Positions 27,854-35,956 of a stretch of DNA of 64,000 nucleotides are shown in pieces. The stretch's first letter is position 1, and each line of letters begins with the position of its first letter. Source of the DNA: Nocardia brasiliensis IFM 10847 (GTDB taxonomy: Bacteria; Actinomycetota; Actinomycetes; Mycobacteriales; Mycobacteriaceae); the NCBI RefSeq assembly GCF_000710915.1, contig NZ_BAUA01000009.1, positions 40,558-104,557 of the forward strand. Reading direction: 5' to 3'. The position numbers and the translations under genes were made by a program. The notes under the pieces were generated by a model. That model ran no database searches. It saw only the letters and a list, made by a program, of their open reading frames with translations, and was not told the origin of the DNA.

Positions 27854-29147
27854 TGGTTGCCCGTCGTGTTGCCGCCTGCGATATCGCCACGGATCGGGCG
27901 GGCGAGGAGGCGAGCACCCGATCGGACAACTCGCCGAGGCAGCTGAGGTTCGGAAAACCTGGGCCTTGCGCGAGGCCCGCGAGATTGGGCAGGTAGAGCT
28001 TGGTATCGAGCCCGGAGATCGCGAGATCGTGACCGATCGAGGCCTCGATCCGCGCCTGCGTGATCGGTCCGCCGATAGCCAGTTCGACCAGATCCGCCGC
28101 ATCCGAATCGAACAATTCGAGGAACCACAAAGGTTGCCCGCCGGTTGCGTCGACCACGAGATCGAAGGTGTGCACCTGATCCGGACGTAGATCGTTGCGC
28201 AGTGTGAGCGCGACCCCCTCGCCCTGTTCGGCCACCCGCATCACTCGCCCCTGCACATGATGAACCCGGCTGTCGCCCAACAGGTTCTCCTGCACGCGCA
28301 CCGAGAAGACACCGCGATCCGTGCGCCGCACGACATCCCGGCGCTCCTGAATACTCAGCGCCCGCCACTTCGCCGGGTCGCTGTAAAGCGAGTTCTCGAA
28401 GTAACTCTCGCCACGGGTATAGATGGTGGCCGCCGGTGAGATCACCGACACCGTGAGCACGTCGTGGCGCACCAGTTCGTCCATCGCCGAGCCCGCGGTT
28501 TCGCCGCCGCCGATCACCGCGGCCCGCGACGAAGCGGGCAGTCTGCGCTTACCGGCGAGATCCCAGAAGTCCGCGATGCTCAGCACTTTCGGATGATCGG
28601 CCAGTGCCCGGCGCGAATGCCCGGGGCCGGTGATCATCAAGCGGTCCGCGTCGATCTCACTGACCGCGCCGTCTGCGTCGGTCACGGAGACCGTCCAGCC
28701 GTCGGCGGCCGCGGAGATCTTGCGGACCGAACCGAGCACCAGCTCCAGCTCGGTCTTGCGGGCCACCCACTGCAGGTACTTCGCCCAGACGTGGTGGTGC
28801 GGACTAGGCCGCCCACGATCGACCCATTCGGCATAGGTACCGCGCTCGACCAGGAACGAGGTCCAGCTGAACGCCATCATCGCCTCGTTGATCGCGTGGT
28901 TGTGGCCACGCGCCCAGGTGGAGTGATACGGGAAGCCCACATCCTTCTCCGGACTGGTGCCGAGCCGGTGCTGACCGTCGGTCCAGCCGCCACTGGGCAA
29001 CCAGTTGCCGCCCACCGCATGCGATTCCACGACGATGACCTGAGGTGCGGGCAGATCCAACGCACGAAGCACATGCGCTTTCGCCGCAACAGCCATCGCC
29101 TTCGGACCAGCGCCGACCACGAGAAGTCTGTCCACCGGTGCTCCCAT
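27840..29147 (-). CDS. nbtG: Amino-acid side-chain N-monooxygenase NbtG (lysine/ornithine)
   Basis: This 435-residue flavoprotein of the SidA/IucD/MbtG family opens with the FAD loop LLVVGAGPKAMAVAAKAH; GAGPKA is the MbtG-type variant. The second dinucleotide loop, for NADPH, is AAVIGGGETAGSAMDEL. The C-terminal substrate region contains VVDATGG. It hydroxylates the terminal side-chain nitrogen of lysine (or ornithine) using NADPH and oxygen, producing the hydroxamate ligand. The ATG at 29147 has GGAA just upstream. It is divergent from the Mtb12-like gene across about 200 bases that hold an iron box, which probably controls both directions. The last codons carry the iron box of the next gene. 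Confidence 0.92.
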   Translation of the reverse strand: MGAPVDRLLVVGAGPKAMAVAAKAHVLRALDLPAPQVIVVESHAVGGNWLPSGGWTDGQHRLGTSPEKDVGFPYHSTWARGHNHAINEAMMAFSWTSFLVERGTYAEWVDRGRPSPHHHVWAKYLQWVARKTELELVLGSVRKISAAADGWTVSVTDADGAVSEIDADRLMITGPGHSRRALADHPKVLSIADFWDLAGKRRLPASSRAAVIGGGETAGSAMDELVRHDVLTVSVISPAATIYTRGESYFENSLYSDPAKWRALSIQERRDVVRRTDRGVFSVRVQENLLGDSRVHHVQGRVMRVAEQGEGVALTLRNDLRPDQVHTFDLVVDATGGQPLWFLELFDSDAADLVELAIGGPITQARIEASIGHDLAISGLDTKLYLPNLAGLAQGPGFPNLSCLGELSDRVLASSPARSVAISQAATRRATNRLG

Positions 29148-29250
29148 CTGTGATTCCAGCCACCTCGCAGCTATCGGATCGGGCCGTCAGCTGCGATGAC
29201 GTCGAGGCGGCCGGCCGACCGCACGACGTCAGGCGGGTGGCCCGCCCTAA

Positions 29251-29269
29251 TATGCATAGGCTTACCTTA
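29251..29269. promoter_or_regulatory. IdeR/DmdR-like iron box 6 (divergent promoter)
   Basis: The plus strand reads TATGCATAGGCTTACCTTA. It matches the TAGGCT-ACCT-A core of the consensus and sits in an AT-rich stretch unusual for this genome. It lies between nbtG (minus, start 29147) and the Mtb12-like gene (plus, start 29347) and could repress both. Confidence 0.7.
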
Positions 29270-29346
29270 TATTTATGGGCAGTGCCAGCACTGTGGCGAA
29301 GGACCCAGGCTCAGCACCACCACGCCCCAAAGGAATGGAAACGCAC

Positions 29347-29808
29347 ATGATCAAGCGCAATGCCCGCGTGGCTACCGCAGCAATCGCCCTCACCGCCGCC
29401 GCTCTCGGCGCCTTCGGCACGGTGGCCGCCGCCGCTCCCGCGACCGCAGCGCCGTCCATCGTGCGCACCGCCGCGCCATCGGCCGGCGAGCTCCAGTCCA
29501 AGCTCTCGCTCGTGTTGAACTCCGGCGCTTCGCGTTCCGCGCGCGCGGCCGAGCTCGAGGGCGGCGAGGCCGACCTCGCGGTGATCGAGCGCGTCGGCGG
29601 CGTCATGGGCAGCGTGCCCGGCCTGACCTGGGCGGTGCAGAACGCGAACGCCGCGGGCGACACCCTCAACGCCGACCTGATGGTGACCGTGCCCGGCTAC
29701 GGCACCTTCCCGCCGATCCAGATCGCCTGGCGGCAGATCGACGGCGCCTGGAAGCTGACCAGCGAGTCCGTCGACACCATCGCGTACTACGCCGGACAGC
29801 AGCGCTGA
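29347..29808 (+). CDS. Secreted Mtb12-like (low-molecular-weight antigen) protein
   Basis: This 153-residue protein has a clear Sec signal (MIKRNARVATAAIALTAAAL, then an Ala-rich region ending near PATAAPS). The mature domain resembles the C-terminal domain of the mycobacterial Mtb12/CFP-2 antigens: ELQSKLSLVLNSGASRSARA, then a beta-rich half including TFPPIQIAWRQIDGAWKL. The fold is cone-like and the molecular function is not known. ATG 29347 was preferred because the signal peptide begins there; an in-frame ATG four codons earlier, next to AAAGGA, is also possible. The iron box upstream and a strong terminator downstream make it a single-gene iron-regulated unit. It could be an extracellular iron or siderophore accessory protein, but that is inference from position. 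Confidence 0.75.
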   Translation: MIKRNARVATAAIALTAAALGAFGTVAAAAPATAAPSIVRTAAPSAGELQSKLSLVLNSGASRSARAAELEGGEADLAVIERVGGVMGSVPGLTWAVQNANAAGDTLNADLMVTVPGYGTFPPIQIAWRQIDGAWKLTSESVDTIAYYAGQQR

Positions 29809-29828
29809 TCTCGTAGCGCCGCAACGAC

Positions 29829-29859
29829 ATCGGGCCCCGTGCCGAGCACGGGGCCCGAT
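29829..29859 (+). terminator. Hairpin terminator after the Mtb12-like gene
   Basis: A perfect 13-base-pair stem (ATCGGGCCCCGTG with its complement) encloses a 5-base loop. There is no long T run, as is common for actinobacterial terminators. It separates the Mtb12-like gene from the iron-regulated reductase gene. Confidence 0.75.
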
Positions 29860-29886
29860 TCGTGCCCCCACCACGAGACTTTCGAC

Positions 29887-29905
29887 TTTACTTAGGCTAG
29901 CCTTA
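29887..29905. promoter_or_regulatory. IdeR/DmdR-like iron box 7
   Basis: The plus strand reads TTTACTTAGGCTAGCCTTA, with the TTAGGCTA-CCT core conserved. It ends only five bases before the ATG of the siderophore-interacting protein, so the operator overlaps the core promoter and the mRNA is probably leaderless. Confidence 0.8.
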
Positions 29906-29910
29906 GCCGC

Positions 29911-30618
29911 ATGGGTAAAGGAGCCAACGGTCTCATCCTGAAGGCGTGGCGGGCGGACGACTACCGCTTCCGGGTCACCTCGACCGAGAGCATCACGGAT
30001 AAATACCAGCGCATCGGCTTCACCGCCGGCGGTCTGCTGGCGAACCACCCGGTGCACCCCACGCAGTGGGTCAGGCTGTGGATCCCCGACGCCGAGAGCG
30101 ACAAGCTGCACCAGCGCGGCTACACCCTGGTCGATCAAGATCCCGAGAACGACCACTTCTACATCGAATTCGCCCTGCACAGCGGTCCGGCCAGCGCTTG
30201 GGCGCAGCGCGCCGCGGTCGGCGACGAGATCGAGGCGTGTGTGCTCGGCTCGAATTTCCGGCTGCCCGAGGCGACGCCGAGCGAATACATCGTCTTCGGC
30301 GACACCGCGTCACTGCCCGCGATCAACTCGCTGCTCGACGCGATCGGCGACACCCCGGCCCGGGTCTGGCTGGAATGGCAGTACGAATCCGACACCACGC
30401 TGCCGGTGCGCAACAAGCCGCATCACCAGGTCACCTGGGTGCAGCGCATCGACGACGGGCGCCTACTGCGCGAACAAGCGCACGAGATGACGTGCGCGAA
30501 GGACGCGTTCGGCTGGGTCACCTGCGACGGTCACACCACGCGGTCCATCGTCAAGACGCTCAAGACCACCCACCAGCTGCCCAAGACGGCGATCAAGTCG
30601 CAGGCCTACTGGAAGTAG
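29911..30618 (+). CDS. Siderophore-interacting protein, FAD-dependent ferric reductase (ViuB/SIP family)
   Basis: This 235-residue protein is of the SIP type. The FAD-binding beta-barrel contains RGYTLVDQDPENDHFYIEF, followed by SGPASAWAQRAAVGDEI, and the NAD(P)H lobe has EYIVFGDTASLPAINSLLDAI and VWLEWQYESD. These enzymes reduce ferric siderophore in the cytoplasm so that iron is released. In mycobacterial IrtA the same domain is fused to the ABC transporter; here it is separate and lies about 2 kb from the IrtAB-like pair. Homology to the family begins right at the ATG (KGANGLILKAW), so this start is favoured although no ribosome site precedes it and an iron box ends five bases upstream. 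It probably reduces the siderophore made by this locus. Confidence 0.9.
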   Translation: MGKGANGLILKAWRADDYRFRVTSTESITDKYQRIGFTAGGLLANHPVHPTQWVRLWIPDAESDKLHQRGYTLVDQDPENDHFYIEFALHSGPASAWAQRAAVGDEIEACVLGSNFRLPEATPSEYIVFGDTASLPAINSLLDAIGDTPARVWLEWQYESDTTLPVRNKPHHQVTWVQRIDDGRLLREQAHEMTCAKDAFGWVTCDGHTTRSIVKTLKTTHQLPKTAIKSQAYWK

Positions 30619-30775
30619 CACACCGCTGCGCCGTCCGGCGGGATTCGGTTCATCCCACGGGATGACTCGATAGCGACCTGCTGTAGACGCGCGATGACCT
30701 GCCCGTCGGCCAGGCTGGGATCCGGATGCACGACCGGTCCCCCGGGACCGGCAACGGAACGGGAGGTCACCTGTC

Positions 30776-32176
30776 ATGTCGATGCTGGACGCGTTGCTCG
30801 TCGTCGCCGCGTTCGCGTTCGCGGTGACGGCGATCGCCTCGCCGTACCTCGCCCGCCGGATCGCCCCCTTCGCACTGCCCGCCGTGCTGGCCGGGGGTAT
30901 GGCTCAGTGGCTGCTCGAAGGGTTCTACTGGCAGTTCGTACCGACGTATCTGCTCGTGGCCGGTGCCGCCGGTCTCGTTGCCCGGCAGGCGATCCGGCGG
31001 ACGGACCGGCCGGGCACTCGATGGGCGATCGTCGCGCGCGTCACGGTCGGACTTCTCGTGGTACCCGCCATGGCGGCCTGGGCGCTGCTGCCGGTGCCCG
31101 ACCTGCCGCGGCCGAGCGGGCAGTATGCCGTGGGCACCGAAATCTTCCGCTGGGTCGATCCGGATCGGCCCGAGCCGAGCTCGGACGTGCCCGCCGACCG
31201 GCGCAATGTCGTGGTGCAGGCGTGGTACCCGGCCGATTCCATTGCACCGGGCCGGCCTTCGGCCTATCTCGACGGTCACGGGCGACTGCCCGACCGGATC
31301 TCCGTACTGCCCAGCGCGCTGCTGCGCGGCTACGACCGGATCGAGACCCACGGCAGGCTCGAGGTGCCGATCAGTCCGGAACGGGACCGCTGGCCGGTGG
31401 TGTTGTTCTCGCCGGGATACAGTGCGCCACGGGCCATTTACACCGGGCTGCTCACCGACCTGGCCAGTCGTGGATTCGTCGTGCTGGCCGTCGACCATCC
31501 GTACGAATCCGCGGTCACCGAACTCGCCGACGGCACCATCGCGACCCCGCGCGAACGCTTCCTCGACGACGATCCGGACCAAATCCGGTACATGACCGGG
31601 CAACTCGATGTCCGCACCGCCGATCTGCGCTTCGTGGTCGACCAGCTGAGCAAGCCCGAACGCCTGGGACCGCGGCTCGGCGCGCGCCTCGACACCGAAC
31701 ACGTTGCGGCCATCGGCCATTCGTTCGGCGGCGCGGCCGCGGCCGCGGCGGTAGCGCACGACCCGCGGATAAAAGCGGGATCGAACATAGACGGCACGCT
31801 GTACGGCACGCTCCCCGAACAGGCGCTGGCCAAGCCGTTCCTGCTGCTGGAAAGCGACCACGAGGAGACCGGGCACAGCGTCGAGTACCTGGTCGGTAAT
31901 CGGCGCCTGCTCGAACGGCTGCGGGTCGGCGGCTATCGCTACGAGATCGGGCAGGCGAATCACTACAGCTTCACCGACGTGCCGCGTTTCCTCGCCGATC
32001 CCGCCCGATTCCTGATGGCCCAGCTGATGGGCGGCTCGCGCGGACCGCGCGAAACACAACGCGCGACCAACGACCTCCTTACCGCGTTCCTGCAAACGCC
32101 ACTGGGACTCGGCCAGGGCGATGTCGGCGCGGCCGCGGCCCACTACCGCAACATCCACGGCGGACCGGTGCCGTAG
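30776..32176 (+). CDS. Membrane-anchored PAF-acetylhydrolase-like alpha/beta hydrolase
   Basis: This 466-residue protein has three or four hydrophobic segments in the first ~110 residues, followed by an alpha/beta hydrolase domain. The nucleophile elbow is GHSFGGAAA, preceded by VVLFSPGYSAPRAIYTGLL (oxyanion strand) and FVVLAVDHPYESAV. The C-terminal NHYSFTDVPRF carries a likely catalytic histidine. This is the arrangement of the PAF-acetylhydrolase II-like family found in many actinobacteria. The start has GGGAGG nine bases upstream. It follows the SIP gene on the same strand after 157 bases, with no iron box seen in that gap. A role in hydrolysing the ester of the imported siderophore is possible, but nothing in the sequence proves it. 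Confidence 0.75.
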   Translation: MSMLDALLVVAAFAFAVTAIASPYLARRIAPFALPAVLAGGMAQWLLEGFYWQFVPTYLLVAGAAGLVARQAIRRTDRPGTRWAIVARVTVGLLVVPAMAAWALLPVPDLPRPSGQYAVGTEIFRWVDPDRPEPSSDVPADRRNVVVQAWYPADSIAPGRPSAYLDGHGRLPDRISVLPSALLRGYDRIETHGRLEVPISPERDRWPVVLFSPGYSAPRAIYTGLLTDLASRGFVVLAVDHPYESAVTELADGTIATPRERFLDDDPDQIRYMTGQLDVRTADLRFVVDQLSKPERLGPRLGARLDTEHVAAIGHSFGGAAAAAAVAHDPRIKAGSNIDGTLYGTLPEQALAKPFLLLESDHEETGHSVEYLVGNRRLLERLRVGGYRYEIGQANHYSFTDVPRFLADPARFLMAQLMGGSRGPRETQRATNDLLTAFLQTPLGLGQGDVGAAAAHYRNIHGGPVP

Positions 32177-32187
32177 GACGACCCGGC

Positions 32188-33924
32188 TCAGACCGTGACC
32201 GGCTCCAGTCGCCATCCGGCGGCACGGGACCGCTCGTTCCAGAAGTCGGCGTAGCGTCCGTCCGCCGCCAAAAGCTCGGCGTGCGTGCCCCGTTCGACGA
32301 TTCGGCCGCCGTCGAGGAACAGGATCTGATCAGCGTGCGCGATGGTCGCCAGCCGATGCGCGACCACGATCACGGTCTTGTCCTTGGTGAGCTGATGAAT
32401 CCCGCGCACCACGACCGCCTCGCTGTGGGGGTCGAGCGCGCTGGTCGCCTCGTCCAGCAGCACGATCGGCGCGTCCTTGAGCAGCGCGCGAGCGATCGAA
32501 ACCCGTTGCCGCTCACCGCCGGACAGCGCGACACCGCCTTCGCCGACCGCGGCGTCCAGACCGTCGGGCAGCCGCTGCACGATCTCGTCGACGCGGGCTG
32601 CCTGCGCCGCTGCCCAGACCTGCGCGTCGGTGGCCTCCGGCTTGCCGATCCGAATGTTGTCCGCCACCGAACGATTGAAGAGATAGACGTTCTGGAAGAC
32701 CAGCGACAGCTGATCCAGCAGCGTCTCCGACGGCTGCTCCCGCACATCGTGCTCGCCGACGACCACCCGGCCCGCGTCGACATCGTAGAAGCGAGCCGCG
32801 AGCCGCAGCAGCGTCGTCTTGCCCGCGCCACTCGGGCCGACGATCGCCGTGGTCGTGCCCGCGGGCACGCTGAACGTCAGGTCGGCGACCACCGGATCGC
32901 CGGGGCGGTAACCGAAGCTCACGTTGTCGAACACCACCGCGGGCGCGCCCGGCGTGATCGCCGACTTCGCCTCCGGCAGTACGGGTTCGGTGAGCAGCCC
33001 GGTGACCCGGTCGACCGCGCCCGCGGCCGCGCGCAGTCCGTTGGCCAGCTGCGCGGCCTGATTCAGCGGCTCGATGAACCGCGCGCTGACCGCGATCAGC
33101 GCGATCGCGGCGGCGGCCGAGAGCGCGCCGTCGGTGAACCGGCTGATCACCACGTAGGCGAGTACCAAGAACACCGCCTGCACGAACAGCGCGAACACGA
33201 TCAAGCCGGGCACCGCGGTGAACACCATTCGGGTGATCGCCGAACGCTGCTGGTGCAATGCGGAATCCAGGGCACGGTTGCCCGCACCGACGGCGCCGAA
33301 CGCCCGCAGCACCGGCTGGGCCTGCGCGAATTCGACCACCCGCGCGTCCGCCTCGGCGGCCGCGGCATGCACTCGCTCGTCGGATTTGGTGTAGGCCCGG
33401 TTGGCCGTGCTGTTCACCACGAACAGCACGGGCGCCGCCAGCAGCATCGCCAGCGAGATACGCCAGTCGATGAACAGCATGCCCACCGCGACACCGAGCG
33501 GAACGATGATGCTGTTGAGCACCTTGGCGAGCAGATAAGCGACGGCGCCCTGGATTTCGCGCACGTTCTCCACGGCGATCCTGGAAAGCTTTCCGGCATT
33601 GGCGGTTTCGAACCAGCCGAGCGGCAACGCGTTCAGCTGGTCGCCGATGCGGGTCTGTACCTTCAGCTGCATGCCGACCGCGATCCGCAGGCCCAGCACG
33701 GCCTGGAGATAACCGAAGATCGCGACGCTCGCGACCGCCGCGATCATCAGCAACGCCCAGAACCAGGCCCGGCCGAGGTCGCGATCGAACAACGCCTCCA
33801 GCACCGGCACCAGCAGCAGATACGCGACCGCCTGGCTCAGCGCCTGCGCGGTGATCGCCGCGAACAATTTCGGTGTCAGCGGAGCGAACTCGTCGGGGAC
33901 GAGCCCGAGCAACTTGCGGATCAT
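32188..33924 (-). CDS. irtB: IrtB-like ABC transporter, fused membrane and ATPase domains
   Basis: This 578-residue half-transporter has six membrane helices in the first ~310 residues. The ATPase domain carries Walker A GPSGAGKTTL, Q-loop LVFQNVYLF, signature LSGGERQRVSIARALL, Walker B IVLLDEATSAL and H-loop VAHRLATI. Although it has the exporter (type IV) fold, the IrtAB pair of mycobacteria imports ferric carboxymycobactin, and gene order and iron control here suggest the same. The start at 33924 overlaps the stop of the partner gene (ATGA), indicating co-translation and heterodimer formation; the frame extending upstream to 33984 lies inside the partner. It is convergent with the hydrolase gene, with only 11 bases between. 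Confidence 0.88.
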   Translation of the reverse strand: MIRKLLGLVPDEFAPLTPKLFAAITAQALSQAVAYLLLVPVLEALFDRDLGRAWFWALLMIAAVASVAIFGYLQAVLGLRIAVGMQLKVQTRIGDQLNALPLGWFETANAGKLSRIAVENVREIQGAVAYLLAKVLNSIIVPLGVAVGMLFIDWRISLAMLLAAPVLFVVNSTANRAYTKSDERVHAAAAEADARVVEFAQAQPVLRAFGAVGAGNRALDSALHQQRSAITRMVFTAVPGLIVFALFVQAVFLVLAYVVISRFTDGALSAAAAIALIAVSARFIEPLNQAAQLANGLRAAAGAVDRVTGLLTEPVLPEAKSAITPGAPAVVFDNVSFGYRPGDPVVADLTFSVPAGTTTAIVGPSGAGKTTLLRLAARFYDVDAGRVVVGEHDVREQPSETLLDQLSLVFQNVYLFNRSVADNIRIGKPEATDAQVWAAAQAARVDEIVQRLPDGLDAAVGEGGVALSGGERQRVSIARALLKDAPIVLLDEATSALDPHSEAVVVRGIHQLTKDKTVIVVAHRLATIAHADQILFLDGGRIVERGTHAELLAADGRYADFWNERSRAAGWRLEPVTV

Positions 33925-35768
33925 CGCGCCGCCTCCTTTTCGATGAGGGAGACGGCGCCGAGCGCCGCCTCGTTGATTTCCCACAGGCGTTGGTAGGTGC
34001 CGCCGGCCTGGTGCAGGCTCTGATGGTCGCCCTGCTCGACGACGGTTCCGTTCTCCAGCACCAGGATTCGGTCCACGCCGGTGATGGTGTGCAACCGGTG
34101 CGCGATGACCAGCACGGTCCGGCCCGCGACGAGCACGGCGAGCGCGTCCTGCACGGCGGCCTCGGATTCCGGGTCGGCGAAGGCGGTCGCCTCGTCGAGC
34201 ACCAGCACCGGACTGTCCGCGAGCAGCGCGCGGGCGATCGAGAGTCGTTGCGCCTCACCGCCGGACAGGCTGGCGTCGACCCCGATCTCGGAATCGTAGC
34301 CGCGCGGCAACGCCATGATCCGGTCGTGGATCTGCGCCGCCCGCGCGGCGCGCTCCAGGGCTGCGTCATCGGCATCCTGATCGGCCAAACGCAGGTTCTC
34401 CCGAATCGTGCCGCGGATCAGCCGCACGTCCTGGAAGACGAATCCGACGGTGCGATACAGCTCTTCGGTCGAGTAATCACGAATATCGCGACCCCCGATG
34501 GTGATTCGGCCCGAGTCTACGTCGTAGAAGCGCGGCACCAGCTTGCCGAGCGTCGATTTGCCCGAGCCGCTCGGGCCGACCAGCGCGGTGATGGTGCCCG
34601 GTCGCAGTTCGAGATCGAGATCGCGCAACACCGGGTGATCGCTGCGGTAGCCGAAGCCGACACCCTCGAACCGGACCACACCCGGCTCGTCGCCGACAGC
34701 CGACGCGGTGCCACTCCCGGTCACCAACTCGGGTGTCTGCTGCAGTTCGTGCAGGCGCAGTGCCGCCGCGCCGGCGGCGCGCAACGCCTGGCCGCCGTAG
34801 CCGAGGCCGAGCAGGGAACTACCGAGCCCCAGACCGACCAACAGGAACGGCAGCACGTCGAGCGGGGCGAACCAGTCGAGCCCGACGCCCGCCAATCCGG
34901 CGACCACGATGAGCACCATCACGAACACCGGGGCCAGCGTGATGTCGGAGGCAGACTGCAACCGGATCATCGGCGTCTTCCACCGATCCAGGCTGCTGGC
35001 CTGGCCCTGCGCCGCCGCCTGGAATTCGCTGTGCGCCTTGCCCGCTTGACCGAACGCGCGCACCACCTGGATACCGTCGACGAACTCGACGGTCGCCTCC
35101 TGGACGCGGCGCTCCCACCGGTTGTAGACGGCCAGCCGATCCCTGCTGTCCTGGTCCATCATCTTGCTGAGCGAGATCGCGTAGGCCACCAGGGGAATCA
35201 GCAGCACGAGGGTGAGTCGCCAGTCGACGGTCACCAGGTAGCCGAGGGTCACCAGCGGCACGATCAGCGCGCCGACGAACTCCAGCCGCGCGTGCGCGAC
35301 CAGATAGTGCAGTGCTTCGACATCGTCCTGGAGATACTTCTTCACCTCGCTGGAGGTGCGCTCCCCGAACCAGCCGAGCGGCACCCTGGTCAGCTTGGCC
35401 GCGAGCGCCCGCCGGACGGTGAGCTGGTAGCCGGCGTCCACCAGATGCGACCAGGTGAGCGCGACCGCCTGCAGCAGTCCGCGCACCAGCAGCACGAGCA
35501 TCGCCACCCACACCAGGCGCCAGACCCGATCGGTGTCGACCTCGGCGGCGAGCAGCTCCCGACAGGCTTCGACGATCAGCACGAACGGCACGACGGTGCA
35601 CACCGAGGCCACCGCCATGATCAGGCTCGCCAGCGTGAGCGTGCGCCGGACCGGGGCAAGGATTTCCTTGCGCGCCTGCGCCTCCTGCTTCTTGCGTGCC
35701 TTCTGTACCGCTCGGGGCGGTCGGTTCCCCGTCTCCGCCGCAGGCAGCGGCGCGACCTCCACCGTCAT
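33921..35768 (-). CDS. irtA: IrtA-like ABC transporter, fused membrane and ATPase domains (no SIP domain)
   Basis: This 615-residue half-transporter begins with a charged cytoplasmic tail (KARKKQEAQARKEILAPVRR). Six membrane helices follow, then an ATPase with GPSGSGKSTLGK, VFQDVRLIRGT, LSGGEAQRLSIARALL, VLVLDEATAFADPESE and AHRLHTI. The DEATAFADPESE form is typical of IrtA. Mycobacterial IrtA carries an N-terminal siderophore-interacting flavin domain; that part is absent here and is supplied by the separate SIP gene at 29911. The start at 35768 was chosen for the AGAGGCGAAGAG site just before it; ATG codons at 35792 and 35789 lack one. A strong iron box lies about 75 bases upstream and should control both ABC genes. 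Confidence 0.88.
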   Translation of the reverse strand: MTVEVAPLPAAETGNRPPRAVQKARKKQEAQARKEILAPVRRTLTLASLIMAVASVCTVVPFVLIVEACRELLAAEVDTDRVWRLVWVAMLVLLVRGLLQAVALTWSHLVDAGYQLTVRRALAAKLTRVPLGWFGERTSSEVKKYLQDDVEALHYLVAHARLEFVGALIVPLVTLGYLVTVDWRLTLVLLIPLVAYAISLSKMMDQDSRDRLAVYNRWERRVQEATVEFVDGIQVVRAFGQAGKAHSEFQAAAQGQASSLDRWKTPMIRLQSASDITLAPVFVMVLIVVAGLAGVGLDWFAPLDVLPFLLVGLGLGSSLLGLGYGGQALRAAGAAALRLHELQQTPELVTGSGTASAVGDEPGVVRFEGVGFGYRSDHPVLRDLDLELRPGTITALVGPSGSGKSTLGKLVPRFYDVDSGRITIGGRDIRDYSTEELYRTVGFVFQDVRLIRGTIRENLRLADQDADDAALERAARAAQIHDRIMALPRGYDSEIGVDASLSGGEAQRLSIARALLADSPVLVLDEATAFADPESEAAVQDALAVLVAGRTVLVIAHRLHTITGVDRILVLENGTVVEQGDHQSLHQAGGTYQRLWEINEAALGAVSLIEKEAAR

Positions 35769-35842
35769 ATCTCTTCGCCTCTCGACCATCATCAGATGTC
35801 TCGCCCGGAATCGGACTCATCCAAACACAGAACGATCCGAGA

Positions 35843-35861
35843 AGATAGGCTAGCCTAAGTT
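35843..35861. promoter_or_regulatory. IdeR/DmdR-like iron box 8
   Basis: The plus strand reads AGATAGGCTAGCCTAAGTT; the minus strand gives AACTTAGGCTAGCCTATCT, a strong near-palindromic match. It lies in the divergent gap between the IrtA-like gene and the PPOX-family gene. It most likely controls the transporter pair and possibly the plus-strand gene too. Confidence 0.8.
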
Positions 35862-35956
35862 CGCTGGTCCCTGGCCATCAGGCACTCAGGCTCGACCGCC
35901 AGTGATTCGTCTCGGGTCCACGGAATCACCCCGAACAGAGCGGCGTTGTGCCACCT

